Shown: positions 10,010-21,505, counted from the first letter of the stretch. The stretch is DNA of 64,000 bases from Dichetophora obliterata (GCA_963920525.1 OY986436.1:13901467-13965466); one strand, 5' to 3'. Notes: generated from the sequence alone by a model not told the origin. Program-made: numbers and translations.

Positions 10010-12947
10010 TTACGAGGAAAGGTCTACACTTGTCACTCTTCGATTTCAATGAGATTTAGATATGTGATAGAAGACAAAATTCTAAGGTTGACGTATTTTT
10101 TTATGTCTGCTCAAGGTTAAGGCTTTCAAAATGGCGGTCGAAAATTTGCAAAATTAAGTTTTTTCGCAACAACTTTAGTTTTACATACTGAAACATACAT
10201 AAATTAGACATCAAATGAAAGGTACTGAAATTTCACGTCGTTTGGTAAATACTATAAAACATTTTTTTGTTGTTGATTTTTTGTAGTTCATTTTAACAAA
10301 TTTTTACTCATATTGTATTGATTGCGTAACCTTTTTTACCATACTTGTGTATGTGAATCCTTATATAAGTCAGTTAGTTACATTTTTCTTTTTGTAATGT
10401 AAAGTTTTTTTGTAATTAAAAATAAATTTTTAAAAAATGCACAATTGTGTAAAGATTGATTCTTAAAATGTAATTTTATTTTTAATAATATATACAATAA
10501 AGGTATCAACAATTTTGTTTTTTTTAGAATAAACTTCTTGTATTCAAATTTAACGGTAAATATAAATATTTTATGGGGTTGCCATATAAAAGTGGTTTTA
10601 TATGTACATTTTATTCCCACAAAAAACCTTAAATTTTTTTAAAATCTTCATATTAACTATTGTAAATATATTTTATGATAAACAATATCATTTAAATACA
10701 TTTTCTGAACTTTTTTCAAAACTTAATTTTGCCGAAATACTCAAAGGGGGTATTTTTTATGACAAAAAAAAATTAATTATTTTTTATGTAATCCAGACAA
10801 TATTTTTGTTAATGAATGAAGTTTCAAAAGCTAGGTGGGCAAAAATGCGATTCTGATTTTATATTATTTTTACAACAAAAACAACTTTTGGTCTGTTTTT
10901 GGAAATATTTTATTTTTTTTTTTAAAAAAAATTTAAAAATATAAATGCTAAGCCAACAGTAATGTTGAAACGATTTTTGTTAAGTCATTTTATTAAGCTT
11001 TTAGGGAAACAAGAAATCAATGCAATATATTTAAAAACAATGGAGATCAAAATTCAAAACTTTTTATTTTGGATTGTCTTTTTTTTTCATTCTATCGCAA
11101 TAAAATTAAATTATGAATATGCGAATGTTTTAGGTGTAAAAAGAACAGATTTTTATTTAATTATTTACACAAAAAAATTTAAATTTCTTTGAAAGGTCAT
11201 TTTGCTTTCATATGAAACGATTTTGTATTAAACATTTGTTGTATGAAGAACTTAAATACTTTTTAAGATATGTGCATAATTAAGATGTCAAAAAAAGAAA
11301 ATATTTTTTTTTTCATTGCATACCTGTTCTAAAATTAGCTTAAAATTGCGTTTTTTTTTACAGAAAAACCCTTGTTTGAAATGAATATTGTAGTATTTTA
11401 AGTTTTTTTTTGTGCAAAATTTATGTACTTTGGCACAAAATGTCTAATGGCACATTCAAGAACACTATAATCGTAAGTTTTGTAAAAAAAAAATTATAAA
11501 AAAATTTAATTTAGTACTGGTTTTTGGGAAAATTTAATGATTTGTAAGCTTATTTAAGAAAGAAAAATATATAGACGAAGAAAAACAAATTCGAAGACAT
11601 ATTCTGAAATTAAAGTGTTATTTAAATTTTAAATGAAGTAAATCCATTAGATATTGAAATAGCTATTCACTTTAAAACTTATCATTTTGAACTGCGAGTA
11701 GATTTTTCAGACTTCTCTCAAAAAAAAAAAAAAAAAATCAAATTACATATATAAGTTTTGAAAAAAGTTCAGAAAATGAATCTAAATGATATTGTTTATC
11801 ATAAAGTATATTTACAATAGTCAATATGAAGATTTGAAAAAAATTTAAGGTATTTTGTGAGAATAAAATGTACATATAAAACGGCTTTTATGGCAGCCCT
11901 ATAAAATATTAACATTTACCGTTAAATTTGAAAACAAAAAGTCTATTCTAAAAAAACAAAATTTAAAACCTGTATTGTATACTTTATTTAAAATAATAAT
12001 TGCATTTTAATAAGCAATATTTACACAATTGTGCATTTTATAAAATAAATTTTTAATTTAAAAACTTTAAATTACAAAAAAAAGGTAACTAACTAAATTA
12101 TATTAATATTCACCTGCAAAAGTATGGTAAAGAAACGGTTACTTAATCAATACAATATGAGTAAAAATTTGTTAAAATCAATAACAACAAAAAAAAAAAA
12201 CAACAACAAAAATGATTTATAATATATGCCAAACGACGTGAAATTTCGGTACATTTTATTTGATGCCTAATTTGTGTCTGCTTCAATATGTAACATTTAA
12301 GTTATTGCGAAAAAACTTTAGTTTTGCAAATGTTCGAACGCCATTTTGAAAGAATTAAGCTTAGTATTCTGTAGGAATGAAAATTTTTGGGCATTTAACT
12401 CTACACACGAAATTTTGGTGTAGAGTCAAAATTTTTGTGTGTAGAAAAAGTACTTGCTGTTCTGGTTGACAGATTCATATTTTTATTGCTACAATTTTAT
12501 ATCCTATAAAAAGCAAGACAACACATTAATAAATTATATAAATGCAACAATAAATTTGTTAAATTCTAAATTCAACACTTAAACATACTTACTGCTTATT
12601 TTTATTGTTGAAAGGCAAATTTCCGCGCCAATTAAATGTACGGTCATATAATCGACAGCGAAATTTTGATATTTTAACCCTCCACTCACGAATGGAAATT
12701 TGGCAACATAGCAATAGTTTTCGCTTCTACAGCGTACTAGCTGGCGAAAAAAATTTCGCTGCCTGTTCGTTGTCAAAAATCTCAATGCATTTCTTATGGA
12801 ATTTTTTTTTGTTCCTACAGCATACTAAGCTTTAACCTTGAACATAGCAGATATAAAAAATATGTCAACCTTAGAACTTTGTCTTGTATCACATATCCAA
12901 AGCTCATTAAAATCGGAGAGTGACACGTGGAGACCTTTGCTTGTTAA
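10010..12947. repeat. Large foldback repeat with ~0.7-kb arms
   Basis: The left arm (about 10010-10728) matches, in reverse complement, the right arm (11752-12358 continued at 12832-12943). Anchors include ATGATAAACAATATCATTTA (left, near 10675) against AAATGATATTGTTTATCAT (right), TGCACAATTGTGTAAA against TTTACACAATTGTGCA, and the 'acgtcgtttggtaaat' region against 'atgccaaacgacgt'. Identity is visibly imperfect, so the arms are old. About 1 kb of AT-rich DNA without coding character separates them. The right arm is interrupted by a TTAA-flanked MITE. Confidence 0.75.
12359..12831. mobile_element. TTAA-flanked MITE, copy 1 (473 bp)
   Basis: The element starts GCTTAGTATTCTG and ends CAGCATACTAAGCT, with TTAA on both sides (12355-12358, 12832-12835). 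TTAA duplication is the piggyBac superfamily habit. The homologous uninterrupted arm of the foldback still has the single target TTAA at 10117-10120. It is the reverse complement of copy 2 over most of its length, with about 100 extra bases near its left end. The open frames inside are not genes. Confidence 0.75.
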
Positions 12948-13317
12948 GCTTAGTATGATGTAGGAACGAAAAAAATTTCCGTAAAAAACACATGGAGATT
13001 TTTGACAACGAACAGAAAGCAAAATTTTTTTCGCCAGCTAGTACGCTGTAGAAGCGAAAATTATTGCTATGTTGCCAAATTTTCATTCGTGAGTAGAGCG
13101 TTGAAATTTCAAAATTTCGCTGTCGATTATATGCCCGTACATTTAGTTGGCGCGGAAATTTGCCATTCAACAATAAAAAATAAGCAGTAAGTATGTTTAA
13201 GTGTTGAATTTATAATTTAACAAATTTATTGTTGCATTTATATAGTTTATTAATGTGTAGTCTTGCTTTTTATAGGATATAAAAATGCAGCAATCAAAAT
13301 CAAACAGCATACTAAGC
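12948..13317. mobile_element. TTAA-flanked MITE, copy 2 (370 bp)
   Basis: It starts GCTTAGTATGATGTAGG, ends CAGCATACTAAGC, and is flanked by TTAA (12944-12947, 13318-13321). It is the same family as copy 1 in opposite orientation, about 115 bp away. Side by side the two copies make a near-perfect inverted pair. Confidence 0.75.
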
Positions 13318-13321
13318 TTAA

Positions 13322-15144
13322 GACGCAGAGTGGGATAGATTTCAAGTTTGGATGAAAAACAGTCGACTTTTTGAATTCTGAAAATTAACTATTGCATTTA
13401 TTTTTGATTAACTTTTCGTGTCTATCGTGTCTTTAACTGACAGTTTTACACGTTCGTTTTTTGTACTGCACTCCAAAAAGATATTTTTGCATTTTTATCA
13501 CATAGGAAAACAACCACTGCAGAAAAATTTATGCAGTATAAACCATTAATTAATAAGGAAGGCGTTTTCGTTATATGTTTTCCTGTTATTATTTTTTGTT
13601 CTTCAAAAATTGTACAAAAGTACAATTTTCGCTATTAAAAAATGTTAAATGCAGCTAATTACCAGTTACGTACAATTTTTTCATTTGGATTGGACAGATG
13701 TCACAATAAATTTTTTTTGCAAATTTAAAACTATATAAAGGAACATTTAAGAAAGGATAACCAGATAAGTTTGTGGCGATTGAAGTTAAAACAATCCTAC
13801 AAAAAGTTACATGCAAGGAATTGAAGTGAAGAGAAAAGTTTGTTTCTTTAAAAATATATTAAAAAAAATATAAAAAATAGACTGGGTCATTTCAGAAGTT
13901 AATGATTTATTTAATTTAATTTATTGATTAGTACAATGAGAACCAAGTTCTTTTCAGGTACAAAGCGTGACACAAGTGATTTTGCTTAAAAAAATTTGAA
14001 AACTAACAATATAAAATAAGAAACCAAAGTTAAGAAAAAAACAGTAGAGACTAATATAAATATGAATATTAGAGTGGACCTTATTTTTTAAAGAGCAGGA
14101 CCGCGGCTCAAACTGTTCTTATTGATGAAATAAAAATTTGTGTAAATTTTAAGCAACATCAGATGCATATAAACCCTAGCACACACGTCTTAAAGTTTGC
14201 ACAAGTATATGAACATTTTTTTAATTATTTTAATTGGCAACTCCCAGTGGAATAAGACAACAATTAATATTTTTTGTTTTTTCCAACAATTTCCGCTTTT
14301 ATCAGGACACTCACCTCAAATTACTTGAATATCACAGTAGGATGAAATTTATCTCTTTTAAATTTTACAGCGATATAAGTATCATGTTCTACTAAGCTTG
14401 GTAACCTAATTCTAAAAATCAAACTAATTTTTCTCCATCAGCTAAATTTTTGGAGATAAGCTTAGTTGAAATCGTTCAGTGAAAACTTCAGTGAAATTTT
14501 AATATAACGTCGCTTGAGAAAACAAATGTCGTATGTGAAAATTATTGAAAAATTTGATCAACAAATTCAACGAGTTAAGGTGCGGTAAGTTAGATTTAAG
14601 TGAAAAAAGTTAAAAGCGAAGTGGATAGGTTCTTCAAGTTTTGGCATACAATGTTCAAAAAATGTACAGGAAAAGCAATTAATCCTTCAAAGCGATTTGA
14701 ATCACAGAATCACACATCCAAACACAAACAAATCCACCTAAATGGAATATATCGAGAGCTTATATTCAATATGATCTATCTACAAAAAAAACTTTTTTTC
14801 AGGAGAGCAAAAAAACCGTTCAAGTCTTTTAGTGTACAAATATTCACCAACCAAAGTACCAGAATATTGTATGAAAAGGATGAATCAGGCAATTAGAGCC
14901 ATGATTTATCTTCTGCGGATACGGCCTATTGCCGTGCTATCGTCCGAATCTGCATTTACATTTGTTAATATTCTAAGAGAACTTCATTCGATTATAAAAG
15001 CACCTGATATTTGTCCAATATCCTCCTACGCAGATGATGCATAATCTACTTCTAAGATTTGCAATGCATTTCTCTATTTTGCCCTAACATTGTAGTCTTA
15101 CGCAAATTTGTTACAATTTTCTTGAATATCTCCGAAAAATTGTG

Positions 15145-15145
<1 letters not shown>
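13322..15145. other. AT-rich spacer
   Basis: No gene is supported. Open frames at 14600-14896 and 14832-15044 have somewhat protein-like composition, but they match no family I know and have no clear splice context. Confidence 0.5.

Positions 15146-15182
<37 letters not shown>
15146..15182. repeat. TA microsatellite
   Basis: An uninterrupted TA dinucleotide run directly precedes the palindromic block. Confidence 0.95.
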
Positions 15183-15184
<2 letters not shown>

Positions 15185-15186
15185 GG

Positions 15187-15820
15187 ATTGGGGATCGGTC
15201 ATACATTTAGACTCGATTGGGGCACTCTAAATGGGTCAAAGAGGGATTTTTCAAAATTGGACCCTACGGAACAAAAGTCAAAAGATGGGTCTTTGACGCA
15301 TTTAGAGTGCCCCAATCAAGTCCAAATGAATGACCGACCCCCACTTACTGTGGAGGGCCGATCCACCCATGCCAGTGACGACCCCATTTTGCTGATTTTT
15401 TCATGTAAAGTGCCAAAAATTTTGATTTTTTTAAATGTTTGTATGGGGAACCCCCAGGTGGGTTCAGGGGGTGTGCCACTGGCATGGGTGGATCGGCCCT
15501 CTAAAGTTATTGGGGGTTGTTCATACATTTAGATTCGATTGGGGCACTCTAAATGGGTCAAAGAGGGATTTTTCAAAATTTGACCCTACGGGACAAAAGT
15601 CAAAAGTTGGGTTTTTGATCCATTTAGAGTACCCCAATCAAGTCGAAATGTATGACCGACCCCCACTAAATTTGGATGACCGATCCTTCCATGCCAGTGG
15701 CACACCCCCTGGAACCCCCCTGGGGGTTCCCCATACAAACATTTAAAAATATCACCATTTTTGGCACTTTACATGAAAAAATCAGCGAAATGGGGTTGCC
15801 ACTGGCATGGTCGCCACGAT
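15187..15820. repeat. Alternating palindromes in tandem (complex foldback)
   Basis: Two different palindromes alternate. Type 1 (15190-15348 and 15508-15664) has outer arms with CGGTCATACATTTAGA and inner GGGGCACTCTAAATGGGTC, answered by TTTAGAGTGCCCCAATCAAG. Type 2 (15352-15503) runs from GGGCCGATCCACCCATGCC to GGCATGGGTGGATCGGCCC. A fourth segment (15680-15815) is a diverged inverted version of type 2. The block therefore has about 320-bp periodicity plus dyad symmetry at two scales. It is GC-richer than its surroundings. Open frames on both strands are by-products of the symmetry. Confidence 0.85.
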
Positions 15821-17063
15821 ACGCAATAATCGCTTAAGTCGATTTAAGAAGGAACTGAGTTATTGACGTAGCACTGTTCTTAGCATATAACACTATAAAC
15901 ACACAAAATCTGTAGCTTCTAGCATTAGCATAGCCAAAGTTATTACACAAAAACAAAATATATCATTATCTTTCATATAACTTAAATGGCGATTGAAAAT
16001 TTTGAAGCAAGTTTTCTCAAAACTTGAAAATCAGTTTTAAGCTGTTATTGCTTATCGGCACAGATATAGAGATATGCATTATTGCTGTTGTTTTTTTTTG
16101 TAATAATTTTTTTGTGTTATCTTCAACTTAAATAAACTTTAAAATATATAAAAACTTATAATTGCACCTTGTAGATTTCAGTGAAGCTTCTCTCAAAAAC
16201 TAGTGATGCCAGAAAAAACCCAATATTATTTTTAAGATCAGCGCACCAAAATTAGTCGAAAATGAGACTTATATCGCTAGAAAATATCAAAAATATATAT
16301 ATTGTTCCCCTGAATTATTAAAGTAATTTGTGGTGAATACCGTGATTAAACAGAAAATGGGAAAAAAAAATCTTAATTACTACTTTATTACAGTGGGGGG
16401 GGGGGGGGGGTAGTGTAGGAAATAAAAATAATACTTTGCGCCAAAATGATATCGGCCCACTGAACAAGGAAATCGCAATAAAAATTTTTTCTATGGATAG
16501 GTTTTCAAAATATATATTATTGAATTTTTGACCCGATTTTTTCCAACAGCCTGCTGGACCATATAATAACATAAGCATAGAGACTAAAGTAAAGCAAAAA
16601 TACAACAACAAATGTGAAATTATGAAATTGAGAAAAACTGAGAAATTGACACTTCAAATCTCATCGCCCCTGTGGTGCAGTGCGTTAGTGCGCGCTTGCA
16701 CGGGTATCACAAAGATTTCTGATGAATCCTTTAGCCAGGCCGAAATTGCAATAAAATCAGCTAGTGATTTTTTCCTTTTCATATTGAAAACTTCGTTGTT
16801 GTTGTTATTGTTTCTTTGGAAAGATTCGTTAGAACAATTAATGGTTCTAACTTTGACCTTGAGCTCAATAAACGATTTTAAACTATCAAACAACTAGAAT
16901 TTGTATTTAAAATGAAGTATGATTTAAACTATCAAACATTTAGAATTTGTATTTAAATCATATAAAGTCAACATAATAAATAAAGATCTCATTTAGGAAA
17001 AAACTTTAATTTAATTTTATTTTCAAATTTTGTAAATGTAATGGTAAACGCATATTTAAAAAG
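15821..17063. other. AT-rich spacer with a G16 run
   Basis: It contains an uninterrupted run of 16 G (16395-16410). Segment 16437-16550 is repeated in inverted form at about 17990-18100. A weak tRNA-like block (CCTGTGGTGCAGTGCGTTAG, 16670-16689) lacks a convincing B box. No gene was found. Confidence 0.55.
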
Positions 17064-17538
17064 TGATTTCGGCTCCTTTTTTTAGCGATAGTTATCGACT
17101 AACCTAACAAGTCAATGACTTTTATACCACAAAATCCTTCAAACAATTTGAAGTTTGCTTATATGTCCGATGCTGTATAGAGTTTGATTTGCATAACTAA
17201 ATTGTCGGAAAACTTTAAAAATGAGCAAGAGATCGTCAGTTTTTTTGTGTAATAATCATTCCGACAATTTTTTTACGTATGCGGGGAATATGCCACTAAT
17301 AAAAAAAAATCATATACATACTCATAACCTCCAAAAAATATATGAACAGTACTTTGGAATGGCACCCACAAGTCTTGATCAACTGTGGTCACCAAGTTTA
17401 ATATGCCATACGTCTCAACCAATTTTTACGGAATGGTCTTCCAGCTCTAAGAAACCTTTTTTTAATAATAATATATTTATAACAGTGATTTCTTTTTCTT
17501 CTATCGACTATTGATAACAAAAAAAGAAGCCGAAATCA
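17064..17538. mobile_element. TIR element carrying a protein-gene fragment (475 bp)
   Basis: The terminal inverted repeats start TGATTTCGGCTCCTTTTTT and end AAAAAGAAGCCGAAATCA. An inner 'ATAGTTATCGA' type motif is mirrored by 'TCGACTATTGATAA'. No clear target duplication is visible, so the superfamily is open. It encloses an open frame at 17221-17514. Confidence 0.65.
17221..17514 (+). pseudogene. Decayed Cys-rich domain fragment inside the TIR element
   Basis: The 97-residue frame has a spaced pattern I recall from uncharacterised arthropod proteins often linked to mobile DNA: a metal-binding pair near the start, then a YFG motif, then W.P...IC..C, then L..W, then PF. Here I read FLCNNHSDNF, YEQYFGM, LWSPSLICHTS and EWSSSSKKPF. 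The second cysteine of the usual CxxC is serine and the earlier pair is lost, so metal binding is unlikely. It starts with an ATG and ends near the right TIR. Function unknown; homology is from memory and should be treated as tentative. Confidence 0.4.
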
Positions 17539-18189
17539 GTTTCAAAATATACATTTACTATAACTTTAATAAATTTTGACCTAAACATTAACTTTATAAA
17601 AAATAAAATTAAATTATTTTAAATAAAATTAAAAAAACGGGAAACAATTGAATTTTTGGTACCTTCACCTTGTTGTCTGTAACTTCTTTGCTCTTTCATA
17701 AATTTTCTTCATCAGTAGCTCATTCTTTTTCTTAAAAAACCGTTTTCATGCATAAAATAATAAACTGTGCATATTTTAGTGTCTTTTATTTTTGCTAATT
17801 TTTTTAAGTATTTTTCGATTTTTTTTTCACTGAAAGAAATATTTTTTTTTATATTTCTTTCGATTGTGCGCAAGCTTCTCAACAGATTAGCAAAATTGAT
17901 GAACTAAATTTAAAGTAAATTTATTTTTCTTTAATTTGATATATTGAATAACCAAATCGGTCCATTAAAACTGAAGATATGGTAAAATGTATTGAGCTAT
18001 ATCCAAAAAATCGGGTCAAAATATATATCTCGAAAACCTATTGATAGAATCAATTCTTATTGCGATTTTCGTGTTCAGCGGGTCGAAATATATGAGAAAA
18101 AAATAGCGGCATACCGATCACAAAAAAATTTTTGTTTATATACCTGTGCAAAGTTCAAGCCCTGTGTGTTGGGTTTTATAAGCATTCGA

Positions 18190-19225
18190 TGGTGAAGCAG
18201 AAAATTTATTTACTAACACTGTTCACTATACAGCTTTAGCAGTTGCTTTCTCTGCTAACGACATTACTTTTACCCAGTCTTATAATAACTCTATTGCATA
18301 CGATTACCTCATCGCCGATTACGAAAGTATTAAATGTTATCTAAATGCTCTAAACTGGGATAATATGCTATCCAACATAGATTTAGACAGCGCTGTCTCA
18401 AGATTTTATCAGCACATTTTTACTGCTATCGAAAACTATGTGCCAAAAATAAAGAAAAAGAATAAGCTTTCGGAGCCATGGCTAGACAAAAATCTCCGAT
18501 TTTTTAGAAACCAAAGAAACAAAATTTACAAACTTCTCAAAACCACCGAAAATGTAAGCGATGAACTGAAGCTAAGATATGACGAGCTATCTAAAGAGTT
18601 CTCTATCAAGTCAGAAGAAGCGTATAAGTTGTACACTAACCTTATCGGCGAGAAAATTGTCCAAGAGCCACCAAAATTTTTTGACTTCGTTAACATGAAG
18701 CGAAAATCTAGCGGCTATCCATCATCTATGTTTAAAGGTGATGTCAATTCCTCCAACCCTCATGAAATCAGCAACTTATATGCAGACTATTTTAAAGAAG
18801 TTTTCTGTGTTTTCACAAGTAATACTCATAGTTCCCCTCCCTTTTCAGGAATTAGCCCTATAATTAATCATATCCAACTAACGTGTCATGAGATATCTAA
18901 TGCGATTAAAGAAATTGATACAAATAAAGGACCCGGCCCAGACTTGTTACCCCCGCAATTACTAGTCCGATATTTATACACACTTATCATGCCTTTATAT
19001 ATAATATTTAACAAATCTCTACTCCAAGGATCTTTTCCATCGTATTGGAAGATATCTCATCTAACACCAAGATATAAAAATGGCGATAAAAGGTCTGTTG
19101 AAAACTATAGAGGAATCGCCATATTATCGGCTATTCCAAAATTGTTCGAAAAAATTATATTTGCAAAACTAACATCTATTATAAATCCTTTACTCAATGA
19201 ACAGCAACATGGTTTTCGTAAAGGA
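18190..19225 (+). pseudogene. Jockey-like RT, upstream half
   Basis: The frame is open from upstream of 18365 and reads through the linker region (SEPWLDKNLRFFRNQRNK) into early RT blocks: NKGPGPDLLPPQLL, then YWKISHLTPRYKNGDKRSVE, NYRGIAILSAIPKLFEKI and NEQQHGFRKG. These are the standard fingers motifs of Jockey/CR1-clade RTs. The frame runs directly into mariner sequence, so the catalytic palm is lost here. It has no stop over about 340 codons, so the disruption is not very old. Confidence 0.85.
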
Positions 19226-20134
19226 CCCATCTGGCAACGCCATAACTTTTGACAGAGATGTCAGATCGCTTAATGACATACCGCGTTTGAAGCGTCAGTC
19301 CAAGCAGATTTTTACCATGGAACAATACACGCCACGCGAGCGCTCTGAAAGAGTCTTCGAAATGGCCGAAGATGACGAGGAATTTTGGAACAAAATTATC
19401 ATGTCCGATGAAGCCCATTTCACATTGAATGGGACCGTAAATAAGCAAAATTGCCGTATTTACGCCACTGAAAATCCTCAGGAGATTCAAGAAGTGCCTC
19501 TTCATGACGAAAAAGTCACAGTTTGGTGAGCCGTTAGTGCGAAAACGGTCATTGGGCCGTTTTTCTTCCAAAATGAAAATGGCCATGCTGTTACCATCAA
19601 CCAGAGCGTTATCGCGACATGATGACCAATTTTGTGATGCCAATTATTCGTCGAAAGCGTATGAGGCAGTTCTGGTTTCAACAAGACGGCGCTCCACCGC
19701 ACACAAGTCGCATAACAATCGATTTTCTGAAGAATTTGTTTCCGGGCCGTTTGATGTCGAAAAGTGGTGATTTGGACTGGCCACCGCGTTCGCCCGATTT
19801 GACGCCGCCTGACTTCTTCTTGTGGGGATATTTGAAGTAAAAGGTTTACGTTAACAAGCCAAGGACCGTAGAAGAGCTCAAGGACAACATTCGTGAAGAA
19901 ATAGCCGCTATTCCGGCCGAAATGTTGGCGAAAACGATGGAAAATGCTGCAAAAAGGGCACAATACGCCATCAACGCCAGAGGCGGCCATTTGAAAGATA
20001 TCATATTCAAAAATTGATGTAAACAAATCTACTTGGAACAAATTAAATGATTAAGATTACCAACCGCCAAATTTTTATTTTTTTCTTTGATTTTTTTAAA
20101 AAAAACATGGGTCCGTCGAATATAAGCAACCCTG
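19221..20134 (+). mobile_element. Mariner element, DD41D type, defective
   Basis: The right end reads, outward, ...GTCGAATATAAGCAACCCTG followed by TA, a good mariner terminus. The left end keeps only the inner part of the matching repeat (GGACCCAT), so the outer ~20 bp are gone. The host RT segment that should lie to the left is also missing, and the three bases GGA are shared at the junction. One deletion that removed the RT palm and the left tip of the mariner explains both. Confidence 0.75.
19317..20016 (+). pseudogene. Mariner transposase (DD41D), broken
   Basis: The transposase would cut and paste the element at TA sites. An ATG at 19317 gives the usual N-terminal MEQYTPRERSERV. It then jumps to FEMAEDDEEFW, so about 100 residues with the DNA-binding helices are deleted. 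Catalytic blocks are visible: MSDEAHFTLNG, WFQQDGAPPHTS and SPDLTPPDFFLWG. From the aspartate of QQDG to that of TPPD there are 41 intervening residues, hence DD41D. Damage: TGA at 19527-19529, a one-base deletion near 19603, TAA at 19838-19840. The C-terminal ARGGHLKDIIF is also recognisable. Confidence 0.85.
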
Positions 20135-20136
20135 TA

Positions 20137-20970
20137 TGCAGACGACCTAAAAATGTACCATGTTATTAAATCGGAAACAGATGTAATTTACTTACAGTCG
20201 AAACTGTCATCTCTTGAGCACTGGTGCAATCAAAATAAACTTCATCTTAATGTTAGGAAATGCTGCGTAATAACCTTCTCCCGTAAAAATTTGGTAATAA
20301 ATAACAGTTACTTCCTCAATAGCATTGAACTTAAAAGAGTCAACCATATTGTTGATCTTGGTGTAGACTTGGACAACAATTTGCGTTTCAACTTACATTA
20401 TGATAAAATTGTATCTAAGGCCTGCAAACTACTCGGTTTTATAAAACGGCGTGCAAAAGAGTTCAAAAATGTTTGGGTCACGAAAGCTTTACACTGCGCG
20501 TTAGTGCGCCCTATTCTTGAATATGGATGCATTATTTGGAATCCTGCTTTCGAATCACACAGTGAAAGACTTGAATCTATTCAAAAGCAATTTCTGCTTT
20601 TGCGCTTAGGGACACGTATAACCCCCGTGAGTACAATTTATTGCCACCTTATGATTTTAGGCTTAGCCTTCTGAATTTAATGCCCTTTTCAACAAGAAGG
20701 ACTTTACTTAGTTCATGTTTTACCTTCGATATCATTAACGGTGTTGTTGATAGCGAGTATATATCAAACAAGATACAATTTAATGACCCGATCAGACGTA
20801 CACGGCATACACGACTATTAAATGAATATCAACATCACACTGTCTACGAAAGAAATGGGCCGATAAATAGGTGCTGTAGAGAATTCAATAATATCAGCGA
20901 GTACTATGCACCCCCTATGTCTAAATTAACTTTTAAGAAAAATCTTTCCAAGTCCCTATTTCCGTCATAA
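20137..20970 (+). pseudogene. Jockey-like RT, downstream half
   Basis: It restarts at the catalytic YADD (20137-20148), continues with WCNQNKLHLNVRKC, then VDLGVDLDNNLRF, then ALVRPILEYGCIIWNPAF, the usual thumb and C-terminal blocks. A frameshift near 20630 moves the frame to the segment YDFRLSLLNLMPFS through CCREFNNIS, ending at 20970. This is the continuation of the fragment before the mariner. Confidence 0.85.
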
Positions 20971-21430
20971 TACCTTCCTTCAAGCAACTAGGTTTGAAAT
21001 CTTAATCTATAATTAAGCATGCCCTCTCCAAATCTTTTTCCCTACTAAAAGCCCAATAATCCTGCACTCTTCATTTATTGTCCTTTTAGACATTAAGAAT
21101 TAAATGCTAAGATAATAAATAGCCAGTCCAATTCCCTATTCCCTTCTCAGATCTCTCCTAATCTTATTAAATAAAATTCTTAGCTATATTACTATGTATA
21201 AAATATGTTAGCATGTAAGTTCCTTTTCTTTTTCTTTTCTTCTCTCCTTTTCTTTTTGACGTATTATTGAATTCATGTCGATCAGGTGGGCGGATTACGC
21301 CCACATTGATTTGCATATCTTCGAACACCAAAACAAGGAAATGGGAGAAAGAAAAAAAAAAGAAAAAAAATAAACAAACCTGTTAGAATAAGTAAATTGC
21401 CTTGCTTGGCCAATAAATAAATAAATAAAA
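20971..21430 (+). other. 3' UTR and tail of Jockey-like element E
   Basis: It contains no frame and has pyrimidine-rich stretches (TTTTCTTTTCTTCTCTCC near 21226). It ends in CCAATAAATAAATAAATAAA, the short-repeat tail typical of this class. Confidence 0.7.
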
Positions 21431-21505
21431 TCTTACACGAATTTTTTTTTTCCTAAATTAAAACAGTTTGAGCCCTGATGCGAGAAAAATAGGACCATTT
21501 TGCTT

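Larger units (their letters stand above)
18190..21430 (+). mobile_element. Jockey-like non-LTR retrotransposon (E), 5'-truncated, interrupted
   Basis: Reverse-transcriptase coding sequence (18190-19225 and 20137-20970) is followed by a 3' UTR and an AATA-type tail (21411-21429). The endonuclease is missing at the 5' end. A mariner remnant (about 19221-20134) lies in the RT, and the RT segment between the GFRKG block and the YADD block is absent. Copying back into the genome would have used target-primed reverse transcription; this copy is dead. Confidence 0.85.

Noticed and set aside
12579..13190. Similar open frames on both strands, NFFRQLVRCRSENYCYVAKF-like
   Set aside because: They are the two arms of an inverted pair of TTAA-flanked MITEs read in the same way; no start context, domain or codon pattern of a gene.
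14600..15044. Frames of 98 and 70 codons with protein-like composition
   Set aside because: No family recognised, no splice partners, and the region is otherwise AT-rich spacer. The final SSYADDA resembles the RT YADD motif only by chance; no other RT block surrounds it.
15188..15746. Three overlapping frames of 70-114 codons
   Set aside because: They arise from the palindromic, GC-richer repeat block; both strands are open because the block is symmetric.
16667..16720. tRNA gene at GTGGTGCAGTGCGTTAG
   Set aside because: An A-box-like stretch only; no proper B box, anticodon arm or acceptor stem. At most an old SINE fragment.
19194..20041. Two long minus-strand frames (149 and 179 codons)
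   Set aside because: They lie antisense to the mariner transposase, whose motifs are on the plus strand.
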